A stretch of DNA of 64,000 bases, taken from Enoplosus armatus (taxonomy: Eukaryota; Chordata; Actinopteri; Centrarchiformes; Enoplosidae). Shown here one piece after another: positions 1-12,536 of the stretch. The notes under the pieces are model-generated. The model had not been told where the DNA came from. It did not search any database and saw only the letters and a program-made list of their open reading frames with translations. Location of the stretch: positions 8,325,333 through 8,389,332 of the forward strand of contig NC_092189.1 in the NCBI RefSeq assembly GCF_043641665.1. The letters run 5' to 3'. Each line of letters starts with the position of its first letter. Positions within the stretch are counted from its first letter, which is position 1. The position numbers and the translations under genes were made by a program.

Positions 1-2343
1 CCTTTCCACTCTGTCAAGTTTATCATTACACTGTATTTTTTAGTAAATGAGCCTCTGTACATTTCCAGGTTGGCAGCAGGTCGACTGTAAATATTTGCCA
101 GGAACTGCCTCAGGAATAAGTTACAGGAATGGCACAAGCAACAGAAAGCTGTCAAGCCAACAGTTTCAATCTCTCTGCACTCAGCTGCAGTTACACTTTC
201 CTTGTCACCATTAGTACACCACTGTGTATCTTCACTTGGCAGGAAAACAAAAGGCTGGTTATTTGTCATACCACAGCCACAACTGGTTTTGATATCCTAA
301 ACAACAGTCAACCTAATTTGGAGTTTTTGGTCAGGAAATCTGGTGGTGACACAGGCATGGCCAGCGGTGCTTCCTGTAGGTGTGTCTGAATCCATTCAAC
401 CTACCTGAATCACTGGGCCATCCTGCTCAGCTCAACCCAACCCTAAACTGTAAACTGACATGGAGTGACGATGGGATTATCTATCCAGCTGCCAACCGTT
501 AGAGCCCAGACCAGTTTTGTGGTAGTCCATATGAATATTCCCCATTTGAGTTGTGAATATATTATATAGCTATACATATACCAGATTTTGTTGTAATTTT
601 GCTTTCATTTGGCCTCCACTCACTGGAAAAAAATGCTAGAAATCTACAGTGTCTTACCATTCAACATTGTGTCACAGTTAAAGTCTGGTTCATTTTCTGC
701 ACAGACAGTGTTAGGTGACTGGTAGTTGGAGCACCTCCAAAGCTTGGATGGGCACGAAACTCTCCGATGGTTGAATCATCGGAACTGCATTACTAAATGT
801 AAAAACTCACAGGTACAAGCTTGTATGAAAATGTGAGTTGAGAATTAAACTAAGAGTGACGCAACACTAAATATTCTGCAAAAAAAAACATCCAATCACC
901 ATGCCTAAAATAATAACAATGAGAGGAAGTTATAGATTCATCTTTCAAAAAACCTGGTTTAGCAGTTTAAATCAGTTATTATGGGCCAATGTTAGATGAA
1001 TTCAGCAACTCTGGTGTAGTGTTTTGATCCCAGTGGTAACAATGAAGTATTTGATTCAGCTCTGATTCACATTCTTCCCATAGAAATTAGTGGTTGAGAC
1101 TTATGGGTATTGTAGTATTTGGAGCCATTTGTCACATTAAACTGAGGGGAACACATTATTTCTAAGAAAAATAAATATGTAAGACTTATTTTACCCTGCT
1201 GCTTCTCTACCTCTGTATCTCACCAATGTAATATCTGCCTGAATTGTGACATGTCACTTTCTCGATTGTGACTGCATTGCATCACATCCCTCTCCTGAAG
1301 TTATGCAACGACAGTGAGTCACTAGCTGTTTGTCAGCCCCACCAGGAACCCTGGTTCAAGTTTATCAGGTGCCCCTCAACAGTTTCAGTGTTGAGGTTTT
1401 TACAAATATCAAACATACCTGACATGCATCTGCAAGGCCTGAGACAAACACGTTACGGAAACAATTTAGATAATCCATGGATTGTTGTAAGTATTTAGAG
1501 GAATGCTGTAAGCTTCCAAAATATTCCGTCCTCTTGAAAGACATTCACGTGTGCGCTGCTCTTCGTCATGGTAAATGCATGTGAACATCTTGTTTATGCC
1601 ATTATTGTTCTTCCTCTACATTCGCCAGGTGCTTCAGTGCGAGATCAAACTTCAGTGAAGCCCTGCGTGACCACAACAGGCTCTTCACCTGGCCTTTGCC
1701 ACCCAGGAGAGTCAGAACACAGAGAGGTGTGTTAACAGTGATCAAAGGATTCGCCGCTGGGTCTCTTTCATGGCAAACAAAAGCGATTAAACGCAGCCTC
1801 TGACTGAAGGCTGCTGAAAGCGTTTCTGTGGCAGTGGAACATTCCAGGAGAGAAACGTGACATGTTTGTTGGGAAAGGAGCTTTGAAGTTACCTGAGTGC
1901 TGCCGGCTTGTCACACGTTTGCTCAGCTCACTGCACTTGGCCCTGAAGGCCTGAACATACTGGGCCAGAGCCCAAGAGAGAGAGAGAGGACAACGCAGCA
2001 GCTGTATAAAACAGTATCATCTCTGTGAGTCAGTCAACCTTGTGTAAATTATGTTCCACTCAGGTGTTATCTACACAGAGGAAGAAGAAGGTGGCCCCAG
2101 GCTGCACTTAGCACACTTACCCTGCCGCTCTTGCCTCCACGCCTCATTTATCACATTCCAGTGTTTTCCTGTCACGACCTGCATTTGAACTGAAACACTG
2201 TGTGTCAGAGTGCATGTGTGTGCTGCATGTATGAGGTGAGCTGTCATGTCAACCGTTGCCACCTGTAAATCCTACCAGGGCTATTTGAAATCAGAAACAC
2301 TTTATTGTCATGGTCCATTGTTGGCTCTCAACTTAAAGGTGAA
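1..2343. other. Gene-free flank, left edge
   Basis: No exon-like reading frame with splice signals and no recognisable protein was found on either strand. The longest open frames are under 90 codons and have low-complexity or random-looking translations. The composition is AT-rich, unique-looking DNA. A neighbouring gene's untranslated end could be present at the very left but cannot be shown. Confidence 0.5.
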
Positions 2344-2528
2344 CTACTGTTTATTACAACTTAGGTTTTATTTTTGTTGCTCCGGCCATCAGTTCTATCA
2401 TTAATGATAACGCTGTATTCACCAAGTTGCTGAGATGTTGTCATGTTTCAATATCTCAGCAATTACAATATTGTCATAACTGATAGCCAGAGCTACAACA
2501 ATTAAACCTAAGTTGTAATAAACCGTAG
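2344..2528. mobile_element. Fold-back (hairpin) element, MITE-like
   Basis: Two arms of about 51 bases, 2344-2394 and 2478-2528, are near-perfect reverse complements; both contain the core TTATTACAACTTAGGTTTA or its complement. A second small inverted pair (TTGCTGAGAT / ATCTCAGCAA) lies in the loop. There is no coding capacity. This is the structure of a short non-autonomous DNA element. The superfamily is unknown because no clear target-site duplication was identified. The DNA just downstream (about 2540-2625) has degenerate CCTAACC-like repeats that may belong to the same insertion. Confidence 0.7.
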
Positions 2529-4500
2529 CTTTGCTTTTTACCTAACCCCAACCTTAAACCAGCGGTTAACTGTGTTCGTTTATCCTAAACCTAACTTTAT
2601 CCTTAAATCTAACCTTAACCTTCACTGTATATTTGGTAGCCTAACCAACAGCCTACTCACATTAATTGTAGCAAGTGAACTTGAGATTATACTGAAAGCA
2701 GATGACATGAATTACAGAAAGTTTGGTCAGCAAAACACAGACTTGTTGACAGTTGACTGTCCACTTATACACTGTTAAATGTCAGCCGTTAATGATGAAA
2801 ATAAAGCGATAAACTAAAGTCATGAAACAAATGGCAGTATCAGTCCTTTACTGACGATGCTTAATAGCTTCCATTAAACTCTTTTTCCCATTGGTCAGTC
2901 TTTGAAATGATCTTATCTCAGAGTGTAAATGCACAGCACATTTACCATTACTGCATAATATATCCAGGTTTAAAAGCCCTGGTGCCCGGCCGTCTCCTAA
3001 CATAACACTGTTACATAGTCATGTTGCTTAGTAATGCTTGGCATGCCAGCAGTGCGTTGGCTGATGTAGGAGCATACTTCAGACTATAGTAAGGCCCTCA
3101 CGGGATTTTACACACATTCCATAGAAACAAAGTCAAAGCTCATGAAGCAGACTCTCTCTGACGGGAAGCTGAGCTATTAAACCTTTAGAAATGAGACGCT
3201 TTTTGCTTTGGAGACTGAGATTGCCAAAAACAACCAGGAAGTGTGTTTTTGACTCCTACTGTATGTGTAAAAATACTGACATAAAACTGAAATAGCAGCT
3301 TCCAGCACCGGTTACCCAAGGGGATTATGGGAAAGTGCTACCACCATGCCGATGGCTCCCCATTGTGGCATTGTGTCTGCCTTCAAATGCCCAGGCTGTG
3401 CTTATTTTTTCCATTTATTCATTTGAAGGTCAAGAGTTCTGCAGTAAAACACACAAAGATTTCTTGGATGAGGCCAACAGACAAAAAAGCTGGTTGAACC
3501 CCCCCACCCTCCCTCTCCCCTTTTATCTTCACAACAATCACACTTCCTCACTTCAAACACTGTTATTTCAGCTTCTTTGTGTTTATGGAGGGTAGAATGA
3601 AGATCCACTGCTGTACGGGGAGCTAGTGAGGCCATATCCTCTTAAATTGTACTCTGCTATTAGCTCAAACAATCTATAAACATCAGACGTGTTGTGTTTA
3701 TACCTTTTTAGCTCAAAATTATCATGCAGTGCCTGCGACGAGGCCACCAGCATTTCCATGGCATCACAGCAGCAGTGATCTCACTGGGCCACCCTCTCTT
3801 GACGTCTCTCTCCGTTTGTCATTGCTGCTGGTTTCAGTAAGGTTTTCAGACGGCACAGGAACTGGTCAGGGAGGAATGTGGTGGCACAGCAGCATGACAC
3901 AGACGGAGCACCCACACGGACAGGATTTAAAGAGAACGAGGAGGAAAGAGCATGAAAAAACGGTGTCATGGAGGGAGATATGTACGTGTCAATGAGGTGT
4001 TGGGACTTTCTGACTAAGACATTCAAGTGTATTAAAGAGAAAACCACATTTGCAGCCGTCATTGTATGAAGGAAGTAAAGACGCTAATGTAACCACAAAG
4101 GTTCAAATAAAACAAAGACGTGGTTGACGTGTTGCCTCCTACATTCCCAGCTGTCATTTTATCTGAAGAATAAAAAGTCAAACTGTGACACATTCAATCA
4201 GTGAACCATGATGACTTTTCATGGTCTGCATGTGCTTTTACAGTGTGCATGCAGGTGTGTGAGCGTGTTTGTGCCATGTACTCGGGAAGTAAGGGTGCTA
4301 ACAGGGGCTGCAGCACCCCCTGAAACCAGGCATTATAAACACCCTAACATCTCTCGCCCGCATCCAGGCACCATCTCATGCATTAGTTCAGTGTTGTTGC
4401 CTGTGTAACAGTTGTATATTGGTGTTAATAACTATTAGATATAAATTATCCTGGCCATTCAATTTAGAGCAAAAACCATGACTGTCACAGCATTTAGTAT
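2529..4500. other. Gene-free interval
   Basis: Nothing gene-like is visible. The open frames around 3335-4062 overlap on both strands and resemble no family I know. Degenerate TAACC-type repeats occupy the left end. Confidence 0.45.
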
Positions 4501-4746
4501 GGCTGTATTCGAAACCGACTACTATACTAGCAGTACATACTGATTTGGCCAAAATGTAGCATGTAAACAATGCAAACAAAAGCAAAATCTGCAGTATGTC
4601 AAAACACACTAAACCTGGAAAATGCAAAATAAATCGATTTGCCAGTTTCATACTGCATACTACTATGGAAAACAGTATGCTGTATGTTCTGCATACTGCA
4701 TACCGCCTTTGTCAGTAGTATGTAGTACACGGTTTCGAATACAGCC
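4501..4746. mobile_element. MITE with 17-bp terminal inverted repeats
   Basis: A 246-bp non-coding element is bounded by perfect 17-base inverted termini: GGCTGTATTCGAAACCG at 4501-4517 and its complement at 4730-4746. The inside is rich in CATACT/AGTATG words, arranged partly as inverted copies, as in short non-autonomous DNA transposons common in teleosts. No transposase frame is present. No convincing target-site duplication was seen; an outer imperfect inversion (TGTCACAG / CTGTGACA) suggests the ends may extend a few bases further. The superfamily is not assigned. Confidence 0.75.
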
Positions 4747-6475
4747 TGTGACATCATTATATTTCTATCAGTACCTCCAACTCTGACTGACTTCCAGCGT
4801 CCCTGGTTTGTGCTGTTGTTTTCTTTTTTTTTATACGGCTTTTTATTTCAGAAGAGTGTACACTAATCAGCACCAGAGGATAAACATACAAACATAACAG
4901 TACACTGAGTATCAGTCATATTCAAATAAAGGGCCAAGGACTAATTGTAAGATTAGTGCTTTGATTTTGCTCCTGTTTGTCTCCTGTAGGTTCAAACTGG
5001 CATTGCAGAATGTGCTCAGGACTAAAGATGTCCCATTTGTGTATGATACAGTAACTGGTGTGTCATGTGGTGAGAATGTACTGACCACCACGTGTCTCTC
5101 AGTTTATCATCTCATCACACCAGGATGCATAATCGGTGCATGTCTGAATATTTACAAAAAAGAGTTTTGGTCACATTGTGATCTCATGACCCTGTGGGGG
5201 GGAACAAAAAGTGGTAGAGGACGCTGGCCTTTCTGTGACCCAGGTGAAGCCCACAAACTGCAACAAATCAACTGGCTTTAGGGCCATTATAGCAACTGAT
5301 TAACCAGCAACTAGCAGTAACAGACTTTTCCCCTACATCTACTTTGCCTACTCTGCGGAGGTGTGGAAACTAACAACAGTAGCAACAACTGAACAACCAA
5401 CTATTTATCTCAGACTCCAACCACACTATAAGCCCTGGTCTATATTATGCAAAGTCTTTCCATGGCAGCTACTCCGTGTTTCCAAAAGGTAGAGCACACA
5501 CATCCAGGGTCAGCAACAAACAGGTTCAAAAGTTAGGCCAAACATTGTCACCGTTGGAGTGGGAATCAATAAAAGCTCCTCTGTAGAACTGTAAAATGTC
5601 ATACTTTGGTAGTATTGAAAAAGACACTGTTGCAGACACCAATGCAGAGGTGAATCATCTGAATGCAACACTCAGACTGCATTGATTTTCACCGCAATTG
5701 TCTCATTCTTCTAAAACCAAAAACCTGTTGCATCAGAATCATTTAACAGATATTATAATCACGTACAAATTCACCACAGCTCGGGCAACACAGTGACAGT
5801 TTATCCCGAGTTATACACTGGAAGATTCCCATGTAGAAGGAGATCTGAAAGAAGCTACATCAGCAAGGCATCAGCAAAAGTAGTAGTACAACCGTGACAA
5901 CACCGACTTCTAGAGAAAAATGACAAATCATAATAAAATGAGTACGAACATGAATAACCGATCTATAGCCACTCAAAATGTAATCCGGTTTTATTCTTTT
6001 GTAAATTCATCAACCAGCTAGCCTTCTTATAATCTAGCAAACAAGCACTAACTTGTACAATATTTAGTCATCATTTAGTATACTGTGTGTGTCAGTCTGT
6101 GGGTGTGTGTGTGTGTGTTTCTGTACATATAAAGGCAGATGACAGCTGTGACACTGAGAATAAACAAACTAAATGTTCAGACATTAGTTTCTATGCCTCC
6201 ACATCCTCTTCTTCCTACGGTTCCCTCTTTTGTTTATTTTTAGGTCATTTAGAATTTAGTATTTTTAGTGTGTTTGCTGTTACTTTAGGCCAATAACACC
6301 CACTTCCAAGGAAAGCCTCTTGAAATAGCACTACTGACAGGCAGATGGAATAAAACACTTCTATGTTGGTAAGGAACAGGGTACTAGGGGGGAAAAAAGG
6401 AAAACAAAGAACAATCTTTGTGTTTATGCAAGACGGGCCTTTTCTTGGGTGTGTAGGGTCAGCAGTGTGTCGTCA

Positions 6476-6502
6476 GTGTGTGTGTGTGTGTGTGTGTGTG
6501 TG
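6476..6502. repeat. (TG)n microsatellite
   Basis: An uninterrupted TG dinucleotide run of about 13 units. Confidence 0.95.
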
Positions 6503-8731
6503 CCTGTGCCTGTCTGTGTTTCCGTTTGTGGTGCTTATGACTGTGCAGTAATCAGCCAGGAGGAAGAGCCTGTCCAAGTGCAGACAGCGTATCTCCCCTA
6601 GCCTGAGGATCCACCCGTTTTCTCAAACAATAAACACACACATGCATGCAGCCTCATTGGACAAACTATACACAACAATGTGTTGGGTTTAGATTACAAA
6701 GGCACTGAGAAAAAAAAACACCAGGAAGAAGCAAATGAACATTTAAACCAAATGGAATGGGCGAGTGAGACGACAGAGCTGCACTGTTTACTATGGCATA
6801 AATAGACACAATGGTCTTGACAGAAGGGTTATTTTTACCAAGTGTGAAGCAAACTTGATATCAAGATAAGCGAATGGAAAACTGTGTCAGAGAGGACAAA
6901 ACAGAGAAATGTTCAGGGCGAGAGTTAGGGAGAAGTGAGATAAATGTCCGTAAAACAAAAATAAAATTCCTGCCAGGTTGTACCAGCGGGTTGTGTGTTG
7001 AAAGTCATTCCTAGGGTGTTTACTGTAATGGCTCAATCAAACCTTTTAACCATATGTGTGTTTGAGGCTCACATTAATAAATGAATAATTATAGATGCAG
7101 AATCTGCATTTGGTCCATTTGTCGACAGCGGTTTGCTGTTGTGATTTATAAACATTATTGGTTAGGTTAACAAACCTAAAACAGCATCAGAATATTTTAT
7201 GTAGTTTAATTATTGTCTCGTGTTAGACCTGTCAATCCATTTTAAAAAGAAAGCAGGTTCCAGCCTTGTGTTTTGATTTTTTTGGGAGCTACCCTTTCGT
7301 TTACTTTTGGATCAAGAATATTGCCTTTAGCACTTTGCGTTTTTGGTTTTAGGGCCTCTTGTGGGCAGAACTTCACAACAAGACAAAAATCACATACGTA
7401 TGACACCTTATGACCTTGAAAGATTGATATGGCTAACGTGTTAGCAAACCTATTTACACATCCAGCAGACATGGAACAACATTCATTTAAATAGCCATAT
7501 AAAAAATGGTTAAGCTTTGAAAAATAGTCTTTACTGAGGCAACACCTAGACTATCTGGACCCTACAAATCTGTCTGTGTTATATCTTGGGAAATTTTGCT
7601 GTTCAGGAAATTTAGACTCACGCACAGTGATAATGATGAAGGCAAAAAAGAGGGACAAAGAATTTATAATTATCTCCTAGCTTTCACAAATAGAAAATGA
7701 TAAGAGACAGACACTTTTGGAAATAGGGTGTGGGAGCTCCTGATGGCTGACTAACCTTGACCAGGAAAACCCTAACCTCATCCTGACTGTCTACTGTAAG
7801 CCTACTGTGACACACGAGCACACAAAACATTTCTTTCAGCCTCACAAAGAGAAAAACATCTGCAATCAATTACTCCCACCCACCCAGCTATAGAATCCAA
7901 TAATGACTGTAAAATGCAACTGCAATTTTCTTTTATGATGTTGTTTTCCCAGCTTGGCATTGCTGTCAGTAACTATAGAGATGGATGGCAACGGCTGGCA
8001 CAGACCCTAAAGAATGGTGTTTGATTCAGTGGCTATATTATGGTTCACTGGATGCACTACCGCTGGTTTACCCTCCCTGTTTTCTCTATATAAGGTGCTA
8101 TAATGAGATCCTACACACTCACTCACACACAGAAGTGACAGGAATGTCAGTCCTGGACAGTAGCCAGTACCTAGTCACTCTGTAACCACCACTCTTTAGA
8201 CCTGGGGCCCAGCAGGGAATGAATGAAGTGAGTCCATGGTGAACCAAGCCTCTCAAACAAAGACTTGTGGTGCGGTGATGTCACTTCCTGGCAGGCCGTA
8301 ACTCTATTTGATGTGGAGTCTCTGTTGGTGGACGAGGGGGCGAGGCGATACCCCACTGGGATGGACGTAGGTCGGAAGGGGAGAGGAAAGAGGGCTGTTA
8401 ATGAGCACAGAAGCAAGAGGATGTTGTGGTCAGTAGCGCTGCGGCTGCTTGGTTCACCATACTCATTTCCTTCTCAGGCTTCTGCAGCGCTGAGAAGGGA
8501 TTGCTCAGCAGCTCCTGACCTGAATGTTAGGTCAAAGAGACAAAAAGCAATACAGAGATAGAGATAGAGGGAGTGTTTGAGGAGGGGTGGAATTCAGTGA
8601 CAATAAAGATGTCTGTGAGGAGTCTGTAATTAGCATGAAGGAACTCCCACAGTCGCAAACACACCTGCAGCCTCAAACAATCACAGCACTGTCTTAGAAA
8701 AGAGAACTGAGGCCTTATGGGGAGGCAGCCG

Positions 8732-8762
8732 GTGTGTGTGTGTGCGAGAGAGAGAGAGAGAT
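8732..8762. repeat. Compound (GT)n(GA)n microsatellite
   Basis: A short GT run passes directly into a GA run. Confidence 0.9.
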
Positions 8763-10360
8763 AAAGAGAAAATGAAAACAGGTTTGGAAGAGTGACAGTG
8801 ACAGTTCTGAAAGTTAAAGGCCAAAAATAGCATCAAAAACACAAACAATCTTTGTGGTTTCAAGATCAACCTGAAAGTCTCAATCTGTTTTAGTGATCTC
8901 AAACAGGCTTGTAGACATCAATTGGTTTCACAGCCTTTGTAAAAGAACTAGAAGAAGAATTCAATGCAACTCAAAGACAACCCCAGACACGTCGCCCTCA
9001 TCCAAGCCTTTAATGGAGTTTTAAGGGTTACATTTTTTTTTACATTTTTTTTCACAAGCAGAGAAGTAACAAAGGTTGACGAGAAGATGCCTCGCGTCTT
9101 CTGTTAAAGCAGCACTTAGACACACAGAGGAAATAACTAGTCAGTGGTCTGATAAACTATCTGTGAGTTGTTCTATTCTTATAAAACCAGGAATGCTTTG
9201 CTTTACCCTGGTCAGCCAGTTGTCTTTTGGAAGAAGAGGTAGCGAGAGAGCAAAACATTCCACAAAACTGCCTCCATCACTTCTTGCTTGTTGCTGTGAG
9301 TGTGTCAACACAAGTTAAGTGTTAGCAAGCATTGTATAAATATGCAACCTACCTCTACTTTGTGTTTAATTTGCTAATTAGCTAATCACCTTGAATCTTC
9401 ACCTGGAGAACTCCATCAGCTGCCAGTTTGACATGCTCAATTAGCCAAACAGCAGCTGATAACAGACGAGGCAACAGTGCCAGACACAGTGCAAAAACTA
9501 TGGGCGATGGTGAGCCACAGACTCTCAACAACAGCCCAACATCACCTCACAGTCTTCTGTTAGCTTGATGTGTCAGGGCTCTTAGATTTTTGACACTCGT
9601 GTCAAAAGTAGTGCTCAGTGATACTGTAGTCAAACCTCTAAGTTCTCTAACACTGCCATTATGACAGTTTGGGTTGGGTTGTAAGAGTGACTCCAACTAA
9701 TCCAGCTCACAGGGAGCGGATCAGAGGACGTATAAAAACAACTGCTCCCACAGGGATGTGTCACATTCAGAAGGGGGCCCTATTGTCCCCCCGACAAAGC
9801 TTTGGTGCTGTTACATTCCCGAAATCCACGTCGGGGAAGGGGGCTCAGGGAAGGAGTGATATTTTTCACACCGAGGCACAAAACCACAGAGCGTCTGCCT
9901 CCGTGACTCACACATGGGGAGGAAAAGGGGCTGAGTAATCACAATAATAACCACCATCATCCTGTCGTCTCGACAGTTGCTCCTAACCGGGACTCCTCAC
10001 CCAATCAGTACAGTAATACAGAATCAGATCACTCGTCGAGATGAGACAATATTGCTCTTGAATCAGCTGTGTCGGCGCGTGTGTGTGCTGAGCACGCTAA
10101 TTGTAGTGTGTTACTAATCACTTCCATCTCTCAGCTATGGGGCAGATTTTAGTAGGGCTTTTCACATGGCTGAGTCCACTAAAGTGGCCCGCTGGGGCTT
10201 GACTTTACTGCCTTGTGCAAAGCTGGCTGTCGTGTGTGGTGCGTTGATAAAGACGGAGCAATCTGGATTGGGAGATTAGCTGTGGTGTAATGGGCAGAGA
10301 TGAAACTAGATGTCATCTCTCTGCCAACTGAGTGCTTCCATGGGTTCAGCCCTTTCTTCC

Positions 10361-10388
<28 letters not shown>
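10361..10388. repeat. (TG)14 microsatellite
   Basis: A perfect TG run. It makes spurious Cys-Val open reading frames in all overlapping frames. Confidence 0.95.
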
Positions 10389-10391
<3 letters not shown>

Positions 10392-10970
10392 GCAGAGGAA
10401 GGTCAGGGGCGCGTCTGCCACGAGCTCAGCTCTCGCTCCGAGAGAAGCCATCATCCATGACCTCATCCAAGGAAAAATCCCCCTCTCCTGCCTTCCTCTC
10501 CTCCCTCTTCTCTCCTCCAGCAGCTGAGCTCTGAGCGCTCCCTCTGCATTCCTGCTCTCTGAACAGCTCCCACACTGTCTCGAGGCTGCGGCAGGAGAGA
10601 GGGAACACACAGAGTAGCAGTGGGTGGACGGACAGACGGAGAGCAGCAGAGGGGAAAGTCTTGCTGAGGTCACGGACCCCACTAATGGCCTGTGGGCTGC
10701 TCAGGCGGCCTCATGGGGGGGGATGTGAATTTGTTAGGGAGTCAGAGAGATGAAGGCAGATGAATGAGGAAATTCAGAAGAGGGAAAATCATTCCTTCAT
10801 TTGCTTTAAATTTTCCGGTTCTTGGTCATGGGTGTTCCATCATACATTGAGCAGAAGGCAGGGTAACACCCTGGACACCTTGCCAGTCTTTCAAAGGGCT
10901 ATACATAAAGACAGTCCAACACATTCAAACTCTAGCGGTGTGGCTCAGTCAGTCAACACATCACTTTGGT
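10389..10970. other. Unassigned block, GC/CT-rich in its left part
   Basis: Between about 10400 and 10690 the sequence is clearly more GC- and pyrimidine/purine-structured than its surroundings, with several CTCTCC and GAGAGC words. No splice-bounded exon or known protein could be read. It could be a promoter, an enhancer or an exon of a non-coding transcript; none of these is demonstrated. The right part, to 10970, is unremarkable. Confidence 0.3.
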
Positions 10971-11215
10971 CTGGACTGCAATATCTTAACAACTATTGAA
11001 TGGATTGGTATACATTTGGTACGGAGTCATAATTGACTTTGGTAATTCCCCTGACTTTTCTTATACGCCACTAACATGATGTTTTTAGTGAAATGTCCCA
11101 ACAATTATTGGATGGATCGTGATCATACCATGAAATTTGGTACAGGCATTCATGTCCCCCTCAGGATGATTTTTTTTACTGTTTTGGTGATCCCCTGACT
11201 TTTGTGCTAATTGCA
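10970..11215 (+). repeat. Two-unit dispersed percomorph repeat
   Basis: Two diverged copies of the same unit lie in tandem. Unit 1 (about 10970-11075) and unit 2 (about 11090-11215) share, in order, an 'AACAATTATTGGATGGAT'-like word, a 'TTTGGTAC' word and a 'CCCCTGACTTTT' word. This wording is familiar from repeats scattered through percomorph fish genomes. There is no coding capacity. The class of the element is not known to me with certainty. Confidence 0.65.
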
Positions 11216-11902
11216 CTAATTAGCAAAGGTTAAACGACGCTGTCTGTTGAAGTGATTGTATGCGCTCTGTGTTTATATCTGACACATTGCATGAGCAATA
11301 GAAAGGGCCATTGTTGTTTTAGTGATTCTTTGGAGTGACAGGAACATTCCTCCCCTGCCTGTATATCAAATACGCATATCTTAGGCACATAGAGGTATTT
11401 CTCTACAAGGGAAATCCCTCCAGTCTTTCCTAACAATCCTTTCAGGATCAAACTGGAAAAATAAAGATTGCTTAAAGTGCCTTGGGGGTGAGGGGTGGTG
11501 GAGGCGGTGGAGGCGGTGGTGGCGGTGGTGAGGTGTTCTTTCAATTTCAACAGCAGCCGACCACAAAGGAAACACAGTGAAGAAGAATGCCTGGAGCCCA
11601 CTCCTTGCGGTAACCAGAGGCTGCTGCCGTCTGCTCTGACATCTGTCCGCCTCTCCTTTATCATAAGCTGTGGTGTCAGCCAGCTCAACTGGCCAGCACG
11701 CGTTGGGCTGATCCTCTAAAACCACCTCTAGGTGCCTGCTTCTGCACACACACGCACACTGGGCGGATATGGGAGGAGTTTTCTTTTTTTTTATTTCAGA
11801 GAACTGTAAGGGGCAGAGAAAACAGATGAGTCAAGCATGCAGTCATCAGTCTTCCTGTCTGTTTGCCGGCATGCTGTTGTTTGTTTGAGTAATTTTTTTG
11901 GT

Positions 11903-11904
11903 TG

Positions 11905-11944
<40 letters not shown>
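11903..11944. repeat. (GT)n microsatellite, one interruption
   Basis: GT repeats of about 20 units with one TT interruption. Confidence 0.95.
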
Positions 11945-12039
11945 GTAGTGGTGATGGTGATTAGGGTAATGGTCAATAACATCCAGTTTCTTCCCTCGCT
12001 TTCTCTCCACTCCTTTCCTCGTCCCCTCTTAACCCAACT

Positions 12040-12083
12040 CCTCTCTCTCTCCCTCTCTCTCTCTTTATCTCTCTGTCTCTAGC
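12040..12083. repeat. (CT)n imperfect microsatellite
   Basis: A CT-rich tract with small interruptions. Confidence 0.9.
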
Positions 12084-12376
12084 TCTCCCTTCTCCTCTTA
12101 CCCAGTCAGTAATGCGATGCCACCATCAGCCTCCTTGGGGCCTAAATAGACCTCAGTGAGAATTTAATAGTGTGACCATGATACATAACAAGTGTCTGTC
12201 CAGCAGGGTGACATCAGCAGAGGGGAATCTGTTGGTATCCCTGCCCAACTCCTGCTGGCATCAGGAGCAAGTGGACTGAGCTGGGCTGCTTTTTCAACAC
12301 TGCTAACATAGAAAGCAGCAGTGAGTGAGCTTTAGAGGTGCTTGAGCTTATTTTTGAACTTCTGAGTGAGTTCGGC

Positions 12377-12536
12377 TCCCTGTATCCCCCGCTTCCAGTC
12401 TTTATGCTAAGCTAAGCTAGCTGACTCCCTGCTCTAGTTCCATTGTTAATGCACAGACAAGAGCAGAGTATTGATCTTCTCGTCCAACTCTCTGCAACAA
12501 ACCGAATAAACGTATTTCCTAAAATATCGAATTGTT
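12377..12536 (+). repeat. Dispersed short repeat (SINE/MITE-like)
   Basis: It contains the words CAGTCTTTATGCTAAGCTAA, TTGATCTTCTCGTCCAACTC and CGTATTTCCTAAAATATCGA in fixed order. This combination recurs widely in percomorph intergenic DNA, as I remember it. It is non-coding. The exact ends are not defined; assignment is by recognition of wording, not by a search. Confidence 0.65.

Larger units (their letters stand above)
4747..10360. other. Gene-free interval with simple repeats
   Basis: No supported gene. Visible landmarks are a short GT tract near 6099-6118, a (TG)n microsatellite at 6476-6502 and a GT-then-GA tract at 8732-8762. The translations of small open frames show no domain or conserved motif. 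Distal regulatory DNA for HBEGF could lie here, but nothing in the sequence proves it. Confidence 0.45.
11216..12376. other. Gene-free interval
   Basis: No gene recognised. It contains a GGTGGC-type G-rich minisatellite near 11495-11533 whose glycine or histidine translations are artefacts. A GT microsatellite and a CT microsatellite are listed separately. Confidence 0.45.

Noticed and set aside
4730..4746. GGTTTCGAATAC as a possible tRNA B-box
   Set aside because: It is the terminal inverted repeat of the MITE; no A-box or cloverleaf can be drawn around it.
11495..11719. Gly/Val/Ser-rich frame from a GGTGGC tract
   Set aside because: The composition follows from the repeat itself; there is no splice context, no homologue and no conserved motif.
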